Part shown: positions 17,615 to 27,792 of the stretch, piece by piece
How positions within the stretch are numbered: position 1 is the first letter of the stretch
Layout: the number at the start of each line of letters is the position of its first letter
Assembly: GCA_963732925.1 (NCBI GenBank)
Contig: CAVTBJ010000010.1
Span: 1-64,000 of the forward strand
DNA: 64,000 bases
Source of the DNA: DASZRZ01 sp963732925
Lineage (GTDB): Bacteria > Acidobacteriota > Terriglobia > Terriglobales > Acidobacteriaceae
Direction: 5' to 3'
Made by a program: the position numbers and the translations under genes
The notes under the pieces: generated by a model
Databases searched by the model: none
Seen by the model: the letters and a program-made list of their open reading frames with translations, nothing else
What the model was told of the DNA's origin: nothing

Positions 17615-17863
17615 GTGATCAAAACTCCTCCGACCAAGGAAACCAAGCGCCGCGGCAACCCCAACTGGGGAAAGCCGCAACCCTTTATTTTTGCCCCAAC
17701 CGTCAGCAGCTTCGAGTCGCTGGTGAAGCACCTGAAGCTGGCGCCCCACCAGTACGAGGCTTCCAAGCCGCTGAAGGAATGGGTGCGCATGAATAAGAAC
17801 CACAAGTACGTGCCGCAGGAGTTGCTGCAGGCCTGGGGCTTCGAGGCCATCAGCGAGGTCTGA
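17615..17863 (+). CDS. small conserved hypothetical protein (NPNWGKP motif)
   Basis: 82 residues from a GTG codon. Lys-rich N-terminus, then RRGNPNWGKPQPFIFAPTV and a C-terminal half SFESLVKHLKLAPHQYEASK, ending NHKYVPQELLQAWGFE. The even composition and Trp/Pro-rich motif suggest a real soluble protein, but I assign no function. The Shine-Dalgarno-like AAGG is very close to the GTG, so the start is unsure. Confidence 0.55.
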   Translation: MIKTPPTKETKRRGNPNWGKPQPFIFAPTVSSFESLVKHLKLAPHQYEASKPLKEWVRMNKNHKYVPQELLQAWGFEAISEV

Positions 17864-18116
17864 GGGCGGTTCGCGATTTCTGGTTTCTGGTTCTCCGTTT
17901 CGATCCCATTTCTGTTCCTTCGCTTCCCGGTTCTGATGCGGCGTCGCGCCCCGACACAGCCGGCGGGGAGTTCCGCGTGCGACTCTTGCAGCCACCGCTG
18001 CCGCGTTCCGGGCGGGTGTCTGTTTTGCTTCCTGGTTTCGATACGACCGTTTTGCGGCGTTTCCGCGGGTTGAATCCTCAGCCGTTCCGGCTCCATCCAA
18101 GTCCCAGGAGAATCAA

Positions 18117-19349
18117 GTGAAGATGGATACTTTTCTTCCTTCTGGGGAGCTGGCGTTTGGGGAAATGGCTTCCGGGGAATTGCTTTCCAGGGAACTTGCG
18201 GGGCCGGAGTTGGCGTCGTCAGAGGTGAGTTCCCGGGAAGTGCTGCAGGAAAAAGCGGGGCGCGGACAAGTGGGGCCCGACAGCGCGGGGTTGCGCGACT
18301 CGCGGGACGACGATGGCGCACTGCTGGACGCCTATTCGCGAGCGGTGGTCAGCGCGGTAGAGCGTGTGGGATCTTCCGTAGTAAAGATCGACGTGTTCGC
18401 TCGCGGGCGCGGGGCCCGGCGCGGAAGGGGCGATTCGGAAGCGGGGCAGGGCGAGGTTCGAGCCGGATCGGGTTCGGGATTCGTGTTCACGCCGGACGGG
18501 CTGATCCTGACCAACTCGCACGTGGTGCATGGGGCCTCGCGGCTGCAGGTGACGCTGCCCGATGGACGGCAGTGCCGGGCCGACCTGATTGGCGACGATG
18601 CGGACACTGACCTAGGAGTGATTCGCGTGGATACCTCCACGGATCTGGGCGCGGGCGGGTTGGCCGCTTCGGCGGATGCGGAAGCCGCCTCCGCGAGTTC
18701 CCTCACCCTTCCGGCGGTGAGCTTGGGAGACTCGCGCCAGCTTCGAGTGGGCCAAGTGGCGATCGCGATCGGAAATCCTCTGGGATTCCAGACGACGGTG
18801 ACGGCGGGGGTGGTGAGCGCGCTGGGGCGGTCGCTGCGTTCGCAGTCGGGACGGCTGATTGAAGACGTGATCCAGACCGATGCAGCGCTGAATCCGGGGA
18901 ACTCCGGAGGGCCGCTGGTGAACTCGCGCGGCGAAGTGATCGGGGTGAACACGGCGGCCATTCAGGGGGCGCAGGGCATCTGCTTTGCTACGGCGATCAA
19001 CACCGCGAAATATATCGCCATGCGACTCATCCGCGACGGGCACATCGAGCGCGGCTACCTGGGCGTCGAAGCGCAGACCGCTTCCCTGCACCGGGCGCTG
19101 GTACGGTTCCACGAGCTGGGCGCGGAGACCGGAGCGCTGATATTGGGGGTGGCTGCGGGGAGTCCGGCGGAACGCGCGGGATTGCGTCCGGGCGACGTGA
19201 TTGTGTGGTTCGCGGGACAGCGGGTGGACGGCATCGATGTGCTCTACCGGGTCCTGGCGGAGGCCGCGGCGGACGAGGCGCAGCTTTTGCGGATCGTGCG
19301 CGGCACGGAGAGGCTGGAGTTGAGGGTGACGCCGGAACGAAGAGGGTAA
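18117..19349 (+). CDS. HtrA/DegP-type serine protease with PDZ domain
   Basis: 410 residues from GTG 18117, with AGGAG six bases upstream. The trypsin-like domain (about 75-290) has the catalytic triad in LTNSHVVHGA (His), DADTDLGVIRV (Asp) and LNPGNSGGPLVNSRG (Ser). A PDZ domain follows (about 300-400: ERGYLGVEA, AERAGLRPGDVI). Such enzymes degrade or chaperone misfolded envelope proteins. Unusually, no signal peptide or TM anchor is visible. The N-terminal ~45 residues are instead an acidic, repetitive string of SGEL/GPEL/SSEV-like steps, so the protein may be cytoplasmic or its true start may lie elsewhere. Confidence 0.85.
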   Translation: MKMDTFLPSGELAFGEMASGELLSRELAGPELASSEVSSREVLQEKAGRGQVGPDSAGLRDSRDDDGALLDAYSRAVVSAVERVGSSVVKIDVFARGRGARRGRGDSEAGQGEVRAGSGSGFVFTPDGLILTNSHVVHGASRLQVTLPDGRQCRADLIGDDADTDLGVIRVDTSTDLGAGGLAASADAEAASASSLTLPAVSLGDSRQLRVGQVAIAIGNPLGFQTTVTAGVVSALGRSLRSQSGRLIEDVIQTDAALNPGNSGGPLVNSRGEVIGVNTAAIQGAQGICFATAINTAKYIAMRLIRDGHIERGYLGVEAQTASLHRALVRFHELGAETGALILGVAAGSPAERAGLRPGDVIVWFAGQRVDGIDVLYRVLAEAAADEAQLLRIVRGTERLELRVTPERRG

Positions 19350-19368
19350 CCAGGCTCTTAGATTCGGC

Positions 19369-19434
19369 GCCTCAGGGGCTAAAGCCCGAGTTCATGATCG
19401 ATTGCTTGCGGCGTGGCTGAAAGCCACGCCCTTT
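19369..19434. repeat. two type C hairpins (GGCTAAAGCC and GTGGCTGAAAGCCAC)
   Basis: CCTCAGGGGCTAAAGCCCGAG at 19369-19390 and GGCGTGGCTGAAAGCCACGC at about 19411-19430. Relatives are at 30250-30272, 42962-42988 and 43085-43105. Confidence 0.65.
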
Positions 19435-19497
19435 CAAGCCGTTTCAAAACAAGGCGGTTTCGGAAATTTTTCAGGCAGCCTGCCAGTAGCTGGACTT

Positions 19498-19635
19498 TTA
19501 AGACAAAGAAAAGCTGACAACGAGTTCGTTCCCCTGCCCATAGACTTCGCCACGATAACCACCCCAGGCGTTGAGAATTGTGAACCCATTCCCTGCGGTC
19601 AATGCCCTGAATTCGTCCGGGTAGTAACACTTCAT
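19498..19635 (-). pseudogene. possible C-terminal remnant of a SAM methyltransferase
   Basis: A 45-codon frame begins with an ATG one base after the TGA of the AhpD-like gene (TGAGATG). It reads MKCYYPDEFRALTAGNGFTI, then NAWGGYRGE and NELVVSFSL. This resembles the last strand-helix-strand of class I methyltransferases (FYPxEL..L...GF.I...YGG..G....). No catalytic part is present upstream, so it is either a remnant or a small unrelated protein. Confidence 0.4.
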
Positions 19636-19636
19636 C

Positions 19637-20107
19637 TCAGCCCGCCTTTTTTGCGGTTGCCGGCTGGTATGTCCCCGGAGGCGTGCGGAAAGTGATGGCG
19701 AGGCGATTCCAGCTATTGATGGCGACGATGGCCATGACCAGCTCCACCATCTCGGCTTCGCTGAAGTGCGTGGCGGCCTGCTCATAGACCTGGTCGGGAA
19801 CCTGGTCGCGCGATACCAGGGTGACTGCCTCGGTCAGAGCCAGCGCGGCGCGCTCACGGTCGGTATAGAACGGGGTCTCCCGCCAGGCGTTGAGGGAATA
19901 GAGCCGCTGTTCGCTTTCGCCGTGGGAACGCGCGTCTTTCCAGTGCATGTCGATGCAATAGGCGCATCCATTGATCTGGGATGCGCGGAGCTTCATGAGT
20001 TCCCGGAGCGACGGTGGCAGGCTGCTGTTATCGACAAAGCGTTGAACTCCAGCTACGGCACGGTAGGCCTCGGGAGAGACGGAGGCAATGTTGATTCTGG
20101 ATTCCAT
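19637..20107 (-). CDS. carboxymuconolactone decarboxylase / AhpD-family protein
   Basis: 156 residues from ATG 20107, which has GAGAGAGGA five bases upstream. The CMD motif is clear: LMKLRASQINGCAYCIDMHW, with the CxxC redox pair and the downstream histidine. The following helices (DRERAALALTEAVTLVS; MVELVMAIVAINSWNRLAI) are those of alkylhydroperoxidase AhpD-like proteins. These act as peroxidase or disulfide reductase components in the cytoplasm; the substrate is not known here. A small frame overlapping its 3' end looks like a methyltransferase remnant. Confidence 0.85.
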   Translation of the reverse strand: MESRINIASVSPEAYRAVAGVQRFVDNSSLPPSLRELMKLRASQINGCAYCIDMHWKDARSHGESEQRLYSLNAWRETPFYTDRERAALALTEAVTLVSRDQVPDQVYEQAATHFSEAEMVELVMAIVAINSWNRLAITFRTPPGTYQPATAKKAG

Positions 20108-20210
20108 GAGTCCTCTCTCTGGTTGGAAGGTTGCGAAGCGGCGAACCATTCAGGGTAACAGGAAACGGACCAAGACGGGGGCGCTGGCACGGGGCATCCG
20201 TGCCAGTCAG

Positions 20211-20549
20211 CTAGAGGGCGGCGATACCCTGATTGCCGTTGCGAATGCGGACGGCATTGCAGATGGGGGAGAGGATAATGCTGCCGTCGCCGATGGCGCC
20301 GGTCTGAGCGGCAGTGGTGATGGCCTGCACGACGCGTTCGACCATATCGTCGAGGAGGACGATTTCCAGCTTGAATTTGCTCTGGAAGGTATTGCGGACT
20401 TGCTGACCACGAAAGACGGTGGTGTGCTCCTCCTCGGGAGCGAAGCTGATGACTTCGGTGAGGGTGATGCCCTGAATACCGAGGTCCACGAGGGCATCGC
20501 GCACGTCCTCCAGCTTCCAGGGACGGATGAAGGCTTCGACTTTGGTCAT
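20211..20549 (-). CDS. PII-family signalling protein without the modifiable T-loop tyrosine
   Basis: 112 residues from ATG 20549. PII landmarks: MTKVEAFIRPWKLEDVRDAL at the N-terminus, the B-loop TGAIGDGSIILSP and the C-loop AVRIRNGNQGIAAL. In the T-loop the usual RGAEYxVDF is replaced by FRGQQVRNTFQSKFKLEIVL, so Tyr51, the uridylylation site, is absent. PII trimers sense 2-oxoglutarate and ATP/ADP and gate partners such as AmtB. The gene lies 19 bp after a CPA2 antiporter gene, with amtB upstream on the same strand, so it may regulate either transporter. Confidence 0.88.
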   Translation of the reverse strand: MTKVEAFIRPWKLEDVRDALVDLGIQGITLTEVISFAPEEEHTTVFRGQQVRNTFQSKFKLEIVLLDDMVERVVQAITTAAQTGAIGDGSIILSPICNAVRIRNGNQGIAAL

Positions 20550-20568
20550 GCCCTGCAGGGTTCCCTCC

Positions 20569-21951
20569 TCACTCGCTGGCGGCCACGGTTCGCGCCACCA
20601 CCTGTTCACGTTTGCTCAGCCGGTTAAAGCTCCAGGAGAGCATGGGCGGGGTAATCACGGTGGTGACGATCACCATGACGACGACGGCGGCAAACACGTT
20701 CTGATTGACGACGGGAACGCCTGCGATGAGCAGGGTGAGTCCGATGTTGGCGAAGATGAGGCCGACCTCGCCACGGGGAATCATGCCGATGCCGATGGAG
20801 AGGCGGTCAAACTCCTTGCCCAGGACTCCCAGGCTGCAAAGCTGCTTGCCGATGATGGCGGCCACGGTGAGGCCAGCGGCAAGGCCGAGAACCCCAGGCT
20901 GGGCGAAGGCGCGCAGATCGGTGCGCATTCCCATGAGCACGAAAAACACGGGGACGAGGAAGGAAGCGATGGGCTCGACCAGCTCTTCCAGCGAATGCTC
21001 GCCACGATCGACGAAGTCGCGGTAGTGGAGGTCTTCCAGGATGAGGCCAGCAGCGAAGGCACCGACGATGGGGGCCAGCCCGACGCGGCTTGCCAGCCAT
21101 GCCAGGAAAAAGCAGAAGGAGAGTCCGGCGCACAGAAGCACGCCCGTCGAACGCAGCTTCGACGCCAGGGCGAACATGCGGGGAGACATGTGCGTCCCGA
21201 TCAGGAGAGCGCCGACAAGAAACACCGCGGCCTTGACGACAACCCAAACAACGCCCGGCAGGGAGACCGAGGTACCGACGCTCACGGCGTGGATGAGGCC
21301 GGTGACGACGGCGAGAATGATGAGGCCCTGAACGTCGTCGATGACGGCGGCGCCGAGGATGATGCGGGCTTCTCCGCTCTGGGAGCGTCCCAGGTCTTTG
21401 AGTACGCGGGCGGTAATGCCGACGCTGGTGGCGGTGAGGGTGGCGCCAAGGAAGATATCGGCATAGATGCTCTCGCCGGGCAGCATTATCTTGCCTACGG
21501 CGATGCCCAGCAGGAAGGGCCCGATGACTCCCAGGGTGGCGACGAGGAACGACGACAGGCCGACCTTGAGCATCTGCCCCACGGTGGACTCGAGTCCGAC
21601 CTGGAAGAGCAGCAAGATGACGCCGAGTTCGGCGAGCATGGCGACCGAGGGACTGGTCTTAAGAAATTCCAAGCCATGGAAACCGAAAAGCGTGAGATTG
21701 CCAAGCACGACGCCCATGATCAGCTCTCCCAAGACAGGAGGCTGGTGGATGCGGGCAGCGAGGTGCCCGCCGATCTTGGCGCCGACGAGGATGACTGCCA
21801 GAGAGAGGATGAGCTCAGGAGTGGAGTCGCCGGGCGTGGCTCCGGATTCAGCGGCGTGCGCCGGCAGAGCGGCAAGAAGACAGAAAAGAACCAGAGACGC
21901 CTGAAGCCAGCGAGAGGATCGAATTTTGGAGCCCATAATTTTGGAGCCCAT
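20569..21951 (-). CDS. CPA2-family cation:proton antiporter (Na+/H+ exchanger domain)
   Basis: 460 residues with about 12 membrane spans. The N-terminus looks like a signal sequence (ASLVLFCLLAALPAHAAE), seen in some CPA2 members. The exchanger signature is complete: PPVLGELIMGVVLGN, GVILLLFQVGLESTVGQM, GAAVIDDVQGLIILAVV with the paired aspartates of electrogenic exchangers, and GMIPRGEVGLIFANIG. No RCK/TrkA-N domain follows, so it is not a full Kef system. A perfect duplication of five codons (MGSKI twice) opens the frame, so the second ATG at 21936 may be the start. It is followed 19 bp later by a PII gene. Confidence 0.88.
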   Translation of the reverse strand: MGSKIMGSKIRSSRWLQASLVLFCLLAALPAHAAESGATPGDSTPELILSLAVILVGAKIGGHLAARIHQPPVLGELIMGVVLGNLTLFGFHGLEFLKTSPSVAMLAELGVILLLFQVGLESTVGQMLKVGLSSFLVATLGVIGPFLLGIAVGKIMLPGESIYADIFLGATLTATSVGITARVLKDLGRSQSGEARIILGAAVIDDVQGLIILAVVTGLIHAVSVGTSVSLPGVVWVVVKAAVFLVGALLIGTHMSPRMFALASKLRSTGVLLCAGLSFCFFLAWLASRVGLAPIVGAFAAGLILEDLHYRDFVDRGEHSLEELVEPIASFLVPVFFVLMGMRTDLRAFAQPGVLGLAAGLTVAAIIGKQLCSLGVLGKEFDRLSIGIGMIPRGEVGLIFANIGLTLLIAGVPVVNQNVFAAVVVMVIVTTVITPPMLSWSFNRLSKREQVVARTVAASE

Positions 21952-22242
21952 GATGATTACCTGACTGCTTTCCCTACTGCTTCCCTATTCGAGTCTGCGG
22001 CAGTTTCCTCGCGCCGGGGTCTGTTCTCGAAAAGCCCGCAGGCCGCTCTTTCGGGGCGATTGCCCGGGGACCGTTCGCTACGCTCACGATGACACTCCAT
22101 TGCAGTCGTCGTCAACGAACTGCGAGGTTCCCTTACGAGAGCCTGCAGGCGTCGGTTCCGAAGCCTGGGGGCGGACGAGGCCTCCGCCCCCCCAGGTTTT
22201 TGCCGCGCAGTTGCCAAGGACCGCCATTGGATCCGATCTCCT

Positions 22243-23688
22243 CTAGATCTCGGCTGTCCTGATTTTGCCGGGACCGCCGTGGGTGGCTGCGGGAGACTGG
22301 GCATCGCGAGGATAGGCCTCCATACCCATCTCGGAGAGATCCAGTCCCAGAAGCTCCTGCTCGGGACTGACGCGCAGGCCAATGGTGACCTTGATGACGA
22401 ACCAGGCGAGTAGCGAAACCGACAGGGTGAATGCGCCGACGGCGACGACTCCAACGAGCTGAGCCCAGAGGGCGCCGAAGCCTCCGCCGTAGAAGAGGCC
22501 GTTGGCTCCGCCACCAGGGGCGGACGAGGTGGCGAACAGGCCGACGGCGAGTGTTCCCCAGACTCCGTTTGCGAGGTGGACAGAAAGCGCGCCCACCGGA
22601 TCGTCCAGCTTCAGCCTGTCGAAGAACAGGACGGCAGGGACGACGATGAGGCCGGCGATCAGGCCGATGATGGCGGAGGACATGACGCTGACGAAGTTGC
22701 AGCCAGCGGTGATGGCCACCAGACCGGCGAGAGCGCCGTTGACGGTCATGCTGAAGTCGGGCTTGCCGAGCATTTTCCAGGCGAGCACGGTGGAGCTGAG
22801 GATGGCGGCGCAGCAGGCCAGATTGGTGGTCATGGCAATGTGCGCGATGGCCGTGGGATCGACGGCCATGGTGCTGCCGGGATTAAACCCGAACCAGCCC
22901 AGCCAGAGGATGAATCCTCCGAGGAAGACAAGAGCCATGCTGTGGCCGGAGATGGGCTGCACGCTGCCGTCGGGCTTGTACTTGCCGCGGCGCGGACCGA
23001 GCAGCAGGATGCCGGCGAGGCCAGCCCAACCGCCGACGCTGTGGACGACGGTGGAGCCGGCAAAGTCGCGCATTCCTATCTGCGCCAGCCAGCCACCGCC
23101 CCAAATCCAGTGTCCGGTGATGGGGTAGGCGACGCCGACCAGCACCAGAGTGAAGATCATGAATGATTTGTAGTGAATGCGCTCGGCCACGCAACCGGAA
23201 ACGATGGTGGCGGCGGTGCCGGCGAATACCAACTGGAAGAAAAACTTGGCCAGCAAGGGAACGCCGGTCCAGTTCAGGGCGCTGAACACGCCGCTATAGG
23301 CCGCGCCGACGGCGGGGCTATTATCGGCGCCGCTGAGGAGCCATCCGTGGGCGCCGACGAAGGAGCTGCCATCGCCGTACATCAAGGCGAAGCCAACGGC
23401 CCAGTAGGCGATGGCGGAGAGGGCAAAAACGACAAAGTTTTTGGCGAGAATGTTGGTAGCGTTCTTGGCGCGGCACAGGCCGGCCTCCACGCATCCGAAA
23501 CCGGCGTTCATCCAGAACACCAGGAAGGCCGTGACCAGCACCCAGACGGTGTCCAGCATGACCTTAAGGTCGGCCGGGGAAGGACCCGCGTTCCCGGCGC
23601 TCGTTTGCGCAAAAGCAGTACCCGCGGAGCCCAGCACAATCAACGTGGAAAGCGCACCCCATTTCCGCGCGGCAAGTAATCCTCTCAT
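22243..23688 (-). CDS. amtB: ammonium transporter AmtB
   Basis: 481 residues from ATG 23688 (GGAGGAAG seven bases upstream); a cleavable signal peptide ends SAGTAFAQ. Eleven TM helices with the Amt signature DFAGSTVVHSVGGWAGL and the second pore histidine in GALSVHLANGVWGT. The ammonium-recruitment and Phe-gate region is present (FFFQLVFAGTAATIVSG). The cytoplasmic tail is typical. It conducts NH4+/NH3 into the cell and is normally plugged by PII, whose gene lies 1.7 kb downstream on the same strand. The 290-bp gap to the antiporter gene contains a GC-rich palindrome. Confidence 0.93.
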   Translation of the reverse strand: MRGLLAARKWGALSTLIVLGSAGTAFAQTSAGNAGPSPADLKVMLDTVWVLVTAFLVFWMNAGFGCVEAGLCRAKNATNILAKNFVVFALSAIAYWAVGFALMYGDGSSFVGAHGWLLSGADNSPAVGAAYSGVFSALNWTGVPLLAKFFFQLVFAGTAATIVSGCVAERIHYKSFMIFTLVLVGVAYPITGHWIWGGGWLAQIGMRDFAGSTVVHSVGGWAGLAGILLLGPRRGKYKPDGSVQPISGHSMALVFLGGFILWLGWFGFNPGSTMAVDPTAIAHIAMTTNLACCAAILSSTVLAWKMLGKPDFSMTVNGALAGLVAITAGCNFVSVMSSAIIGLIAGLIVVPAVLFFDRLKLDDPVGALSVHLANGVWGTLAVGLFATSSAPGGGANGLFYGGGFGALWAQLVGVVAVGAFTLSVSLLAWFVIKVTIGLRVSPEQELLGLDLSEMGMEAYPRDAQSPAATHGGPGKIRTAEI

Positions 23689-24241
23689 GATCTCTTCCTC
23701 CCAAGAAATCGAGCAAAGGTCGACTCCAGGCGGCCGAGGGGCTGCTTCCAATTCAATAGATTGTGCGCGTGTTACGCGCATCTCGCTGAAACGCAACGAG
23801 ATTGCTGCTGCCCTGCGACCGCTTAGAGCAATCCCCCGATCCGGTTACCCAGACCCGAGACCGCCCTCCCAATGCCCTGCGTGCATTATTAGCAGCGATA
23901 GCTGAGGGAAAGAAATTCAAAGTTTCTATGGGGTCGATAAAGAGGGTCTTGCCGCGCGCTCCGGCGGGGAAGAAACCACAAAGTCCGTCGGCTTGGCCTT
24001 GCTCCCTAGGGTCGCCCGGCTGCGGCCGGGATGACAGGGGGGAAGGGGAAGTCGTATCCGGATGAACACTTCGGGCGCCGGGCTTATGTCTGTTACAAAA
24101 AATATCGATTGGACCGGGAAGCGGGGAACGGCGTAGGTTGCGCTAGGATCGACTGAAGTCCACTCCAGCCGCAAAGAGCGACGCGACACGGATGCGAACA
24201 CGGTTCTTTGCAGGGGCCGATCAGGGGAGTGTTGGAGGGGG
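23689..24241. other. 553-bp divergent intergenic region (amtB / phosphorylase)
   Basis: No gene seen. It contains GCCCGGCTGCGGCCGGGATG at about 24014-24033, a short palindrome with an ATGACA end. Elements with the same kind of end occur at 14535 and 53900. The promoters of the two divergent genes must lie here, but I found no convincing sigma54 (GG-N10-GC) site upstream of amtB. Confidence 0.4.
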
Positions 24242-26779
<2,538 letters not shown>

Positions 26780-26812
26780 GAGATGGCCGCAGGTGGCGAT
26801 GCGGTCGCCGTC

Positions 26813-26843
26813 AAAAAAGAGGACGGGCCGAAAGAGCCCGTCC
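26813..26843 (-). terminator. Rho-independent terminator for the SYLF gene
   Basis: On the minus strand: GGACGGGC, loop TCTTTCG, GCCCGTCC, two bases and then six T. It lies 30 bp after the stop of the minus-strand gene and may partly serve the convergent phosphorylase gene as well. Confidence 0.8.
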
Positions 26844-26873
26844 ACCTGTCATTTTACAGCCAAGTAGCGCGTG

Positions 26874-27563
26874 TTATTCGCTCGCCATCTGATGCGCCTG
26901 CTGCACAGTGTTGAGAAACGCCTCGGCGGCCGGCGGCGGCGTGACGTTCCCCTTCAGGGCGTCAGAAAAGCTGACTTTCTTGTTGTAGAACTGGTTCATG
27001 GCACTGTCATCGGCCTGAATTTCAGCTCCATTGATGCTGGCCCCGGCAAAGGCACCCTTACTGCGGGAATAGCTGAGGATAGCAGCCTTCCAGCCTCCCG
27101 AAGCGGAAGCCTCGCGTCCAACGGGGCCGGCTGCGGCCGAGGCGCCCGCACCTACCTTGAATTTGCCTGACAAAAGACCGTCCATGCCTTGCTGGTTCAT
27201 GACCATGAGAATGAGATCTGTCTTCTGGCCACCGATTTGCGCTCCGATACTGGCGCCACTCAGCTGGAAGAATGCGGGCGCACTCCACCCAGTTTGGGTG
27301 CGGCAGGTGGCGACACCGTCACCGTGACGTCCGCCGACGATGAAGGCGCCCTTCACCATGCCGGGGACGACGGCGACGCACTTGGCGTCGTTGAAGACTG
27401 CGCTGGGAATACCGGCATTTGCGGACGGTCCCGTCATGGACTTCAAAATCTCACTAGCCTGCTGGAGTCTCTGCTGGGGAGCATTATTGTCGGCAGCCCA
27501 GCCGAAGCTGGTGAGTGCTCCCACAAGAATGAACAAAGCGAACCTGGTACACCATTTACTCAT
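26874..27563 (-). CDS. secreted SYLF (Ysc84-type) lipid-binding domain protein
   Basis: 229 residues, ATG preceded by GAGGAGG. Signal peptide (LFILVGALTSFGWAAD), then the SYLF domain: CVAVVPGMVKGAFIVGGRHG, TGWSAPAFFQLSGASIGAQI, GGQKTDLILMVMN and YSRSKGAFAGASINGAEI. In eukaryotes this domain binds phosphoinositides; bacterial members are secreted with unknown targets. It ends at a strong terminator and reads as a single-gene unit, convergent with the phosphorylase gene. Confidence 0.9.
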   Translation of the reverse strand: MSKWCTRFALFILVGALTSFGWAADNNAPQQRLQQASEILKSMTGPSANAGIPSAVFNDAKCVAVVPGMVKGAFIVGGRHGDGVATCRTQTGWSAPAFFQLSGASIGAQIGGQKTDLILMVMNQQGMDGLLSGKFKVGAGASAAAGPVGREASASGGWKAAILSYSRSKGAFAGASINGAEIQADDSAMNQFYNKKVSFSDALKGNVTPPPAAEAFLNTVQQAHQMASE

Positions 27564-27792
27564 TTTGCCTCCTCTTTCCCATGCGCCTGTGGCGGGTTAA
27601 AAGCGTTTCTGGTTTTCTCATCGAGTAGGTTTCGTCCTCTTCTTGTTAGAGGCCAGCGGACCCGCGCGGGTTCGCCGAGCAAGTCATTGCCAGTAGGCGA
27701 GTTATCCGGCTACTCTCGCGGGAGTTGCAGAATCGCAGCCACGGCGCTCCCGGATGGCGGGATACAATCAGCAGGGGACATAACTGAGGGAG

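Noticed and set aside
20527..22092. A 521-codon open frame on the plus strand, rich in Asp/Glu/Gly
   Set aside because: Antisense to the CPA2 antiporter; the composition is what transmembrane codons give when read in reverse.
22163..22200. GC-rich hairpin followed by five T between antiporter and amtB
   Set aside because: The T run is on the plus strand, but no plus-strand gene precedes it. For the minus-strand amtB transcript it lacks a T tail, so I do not call it a terminator.
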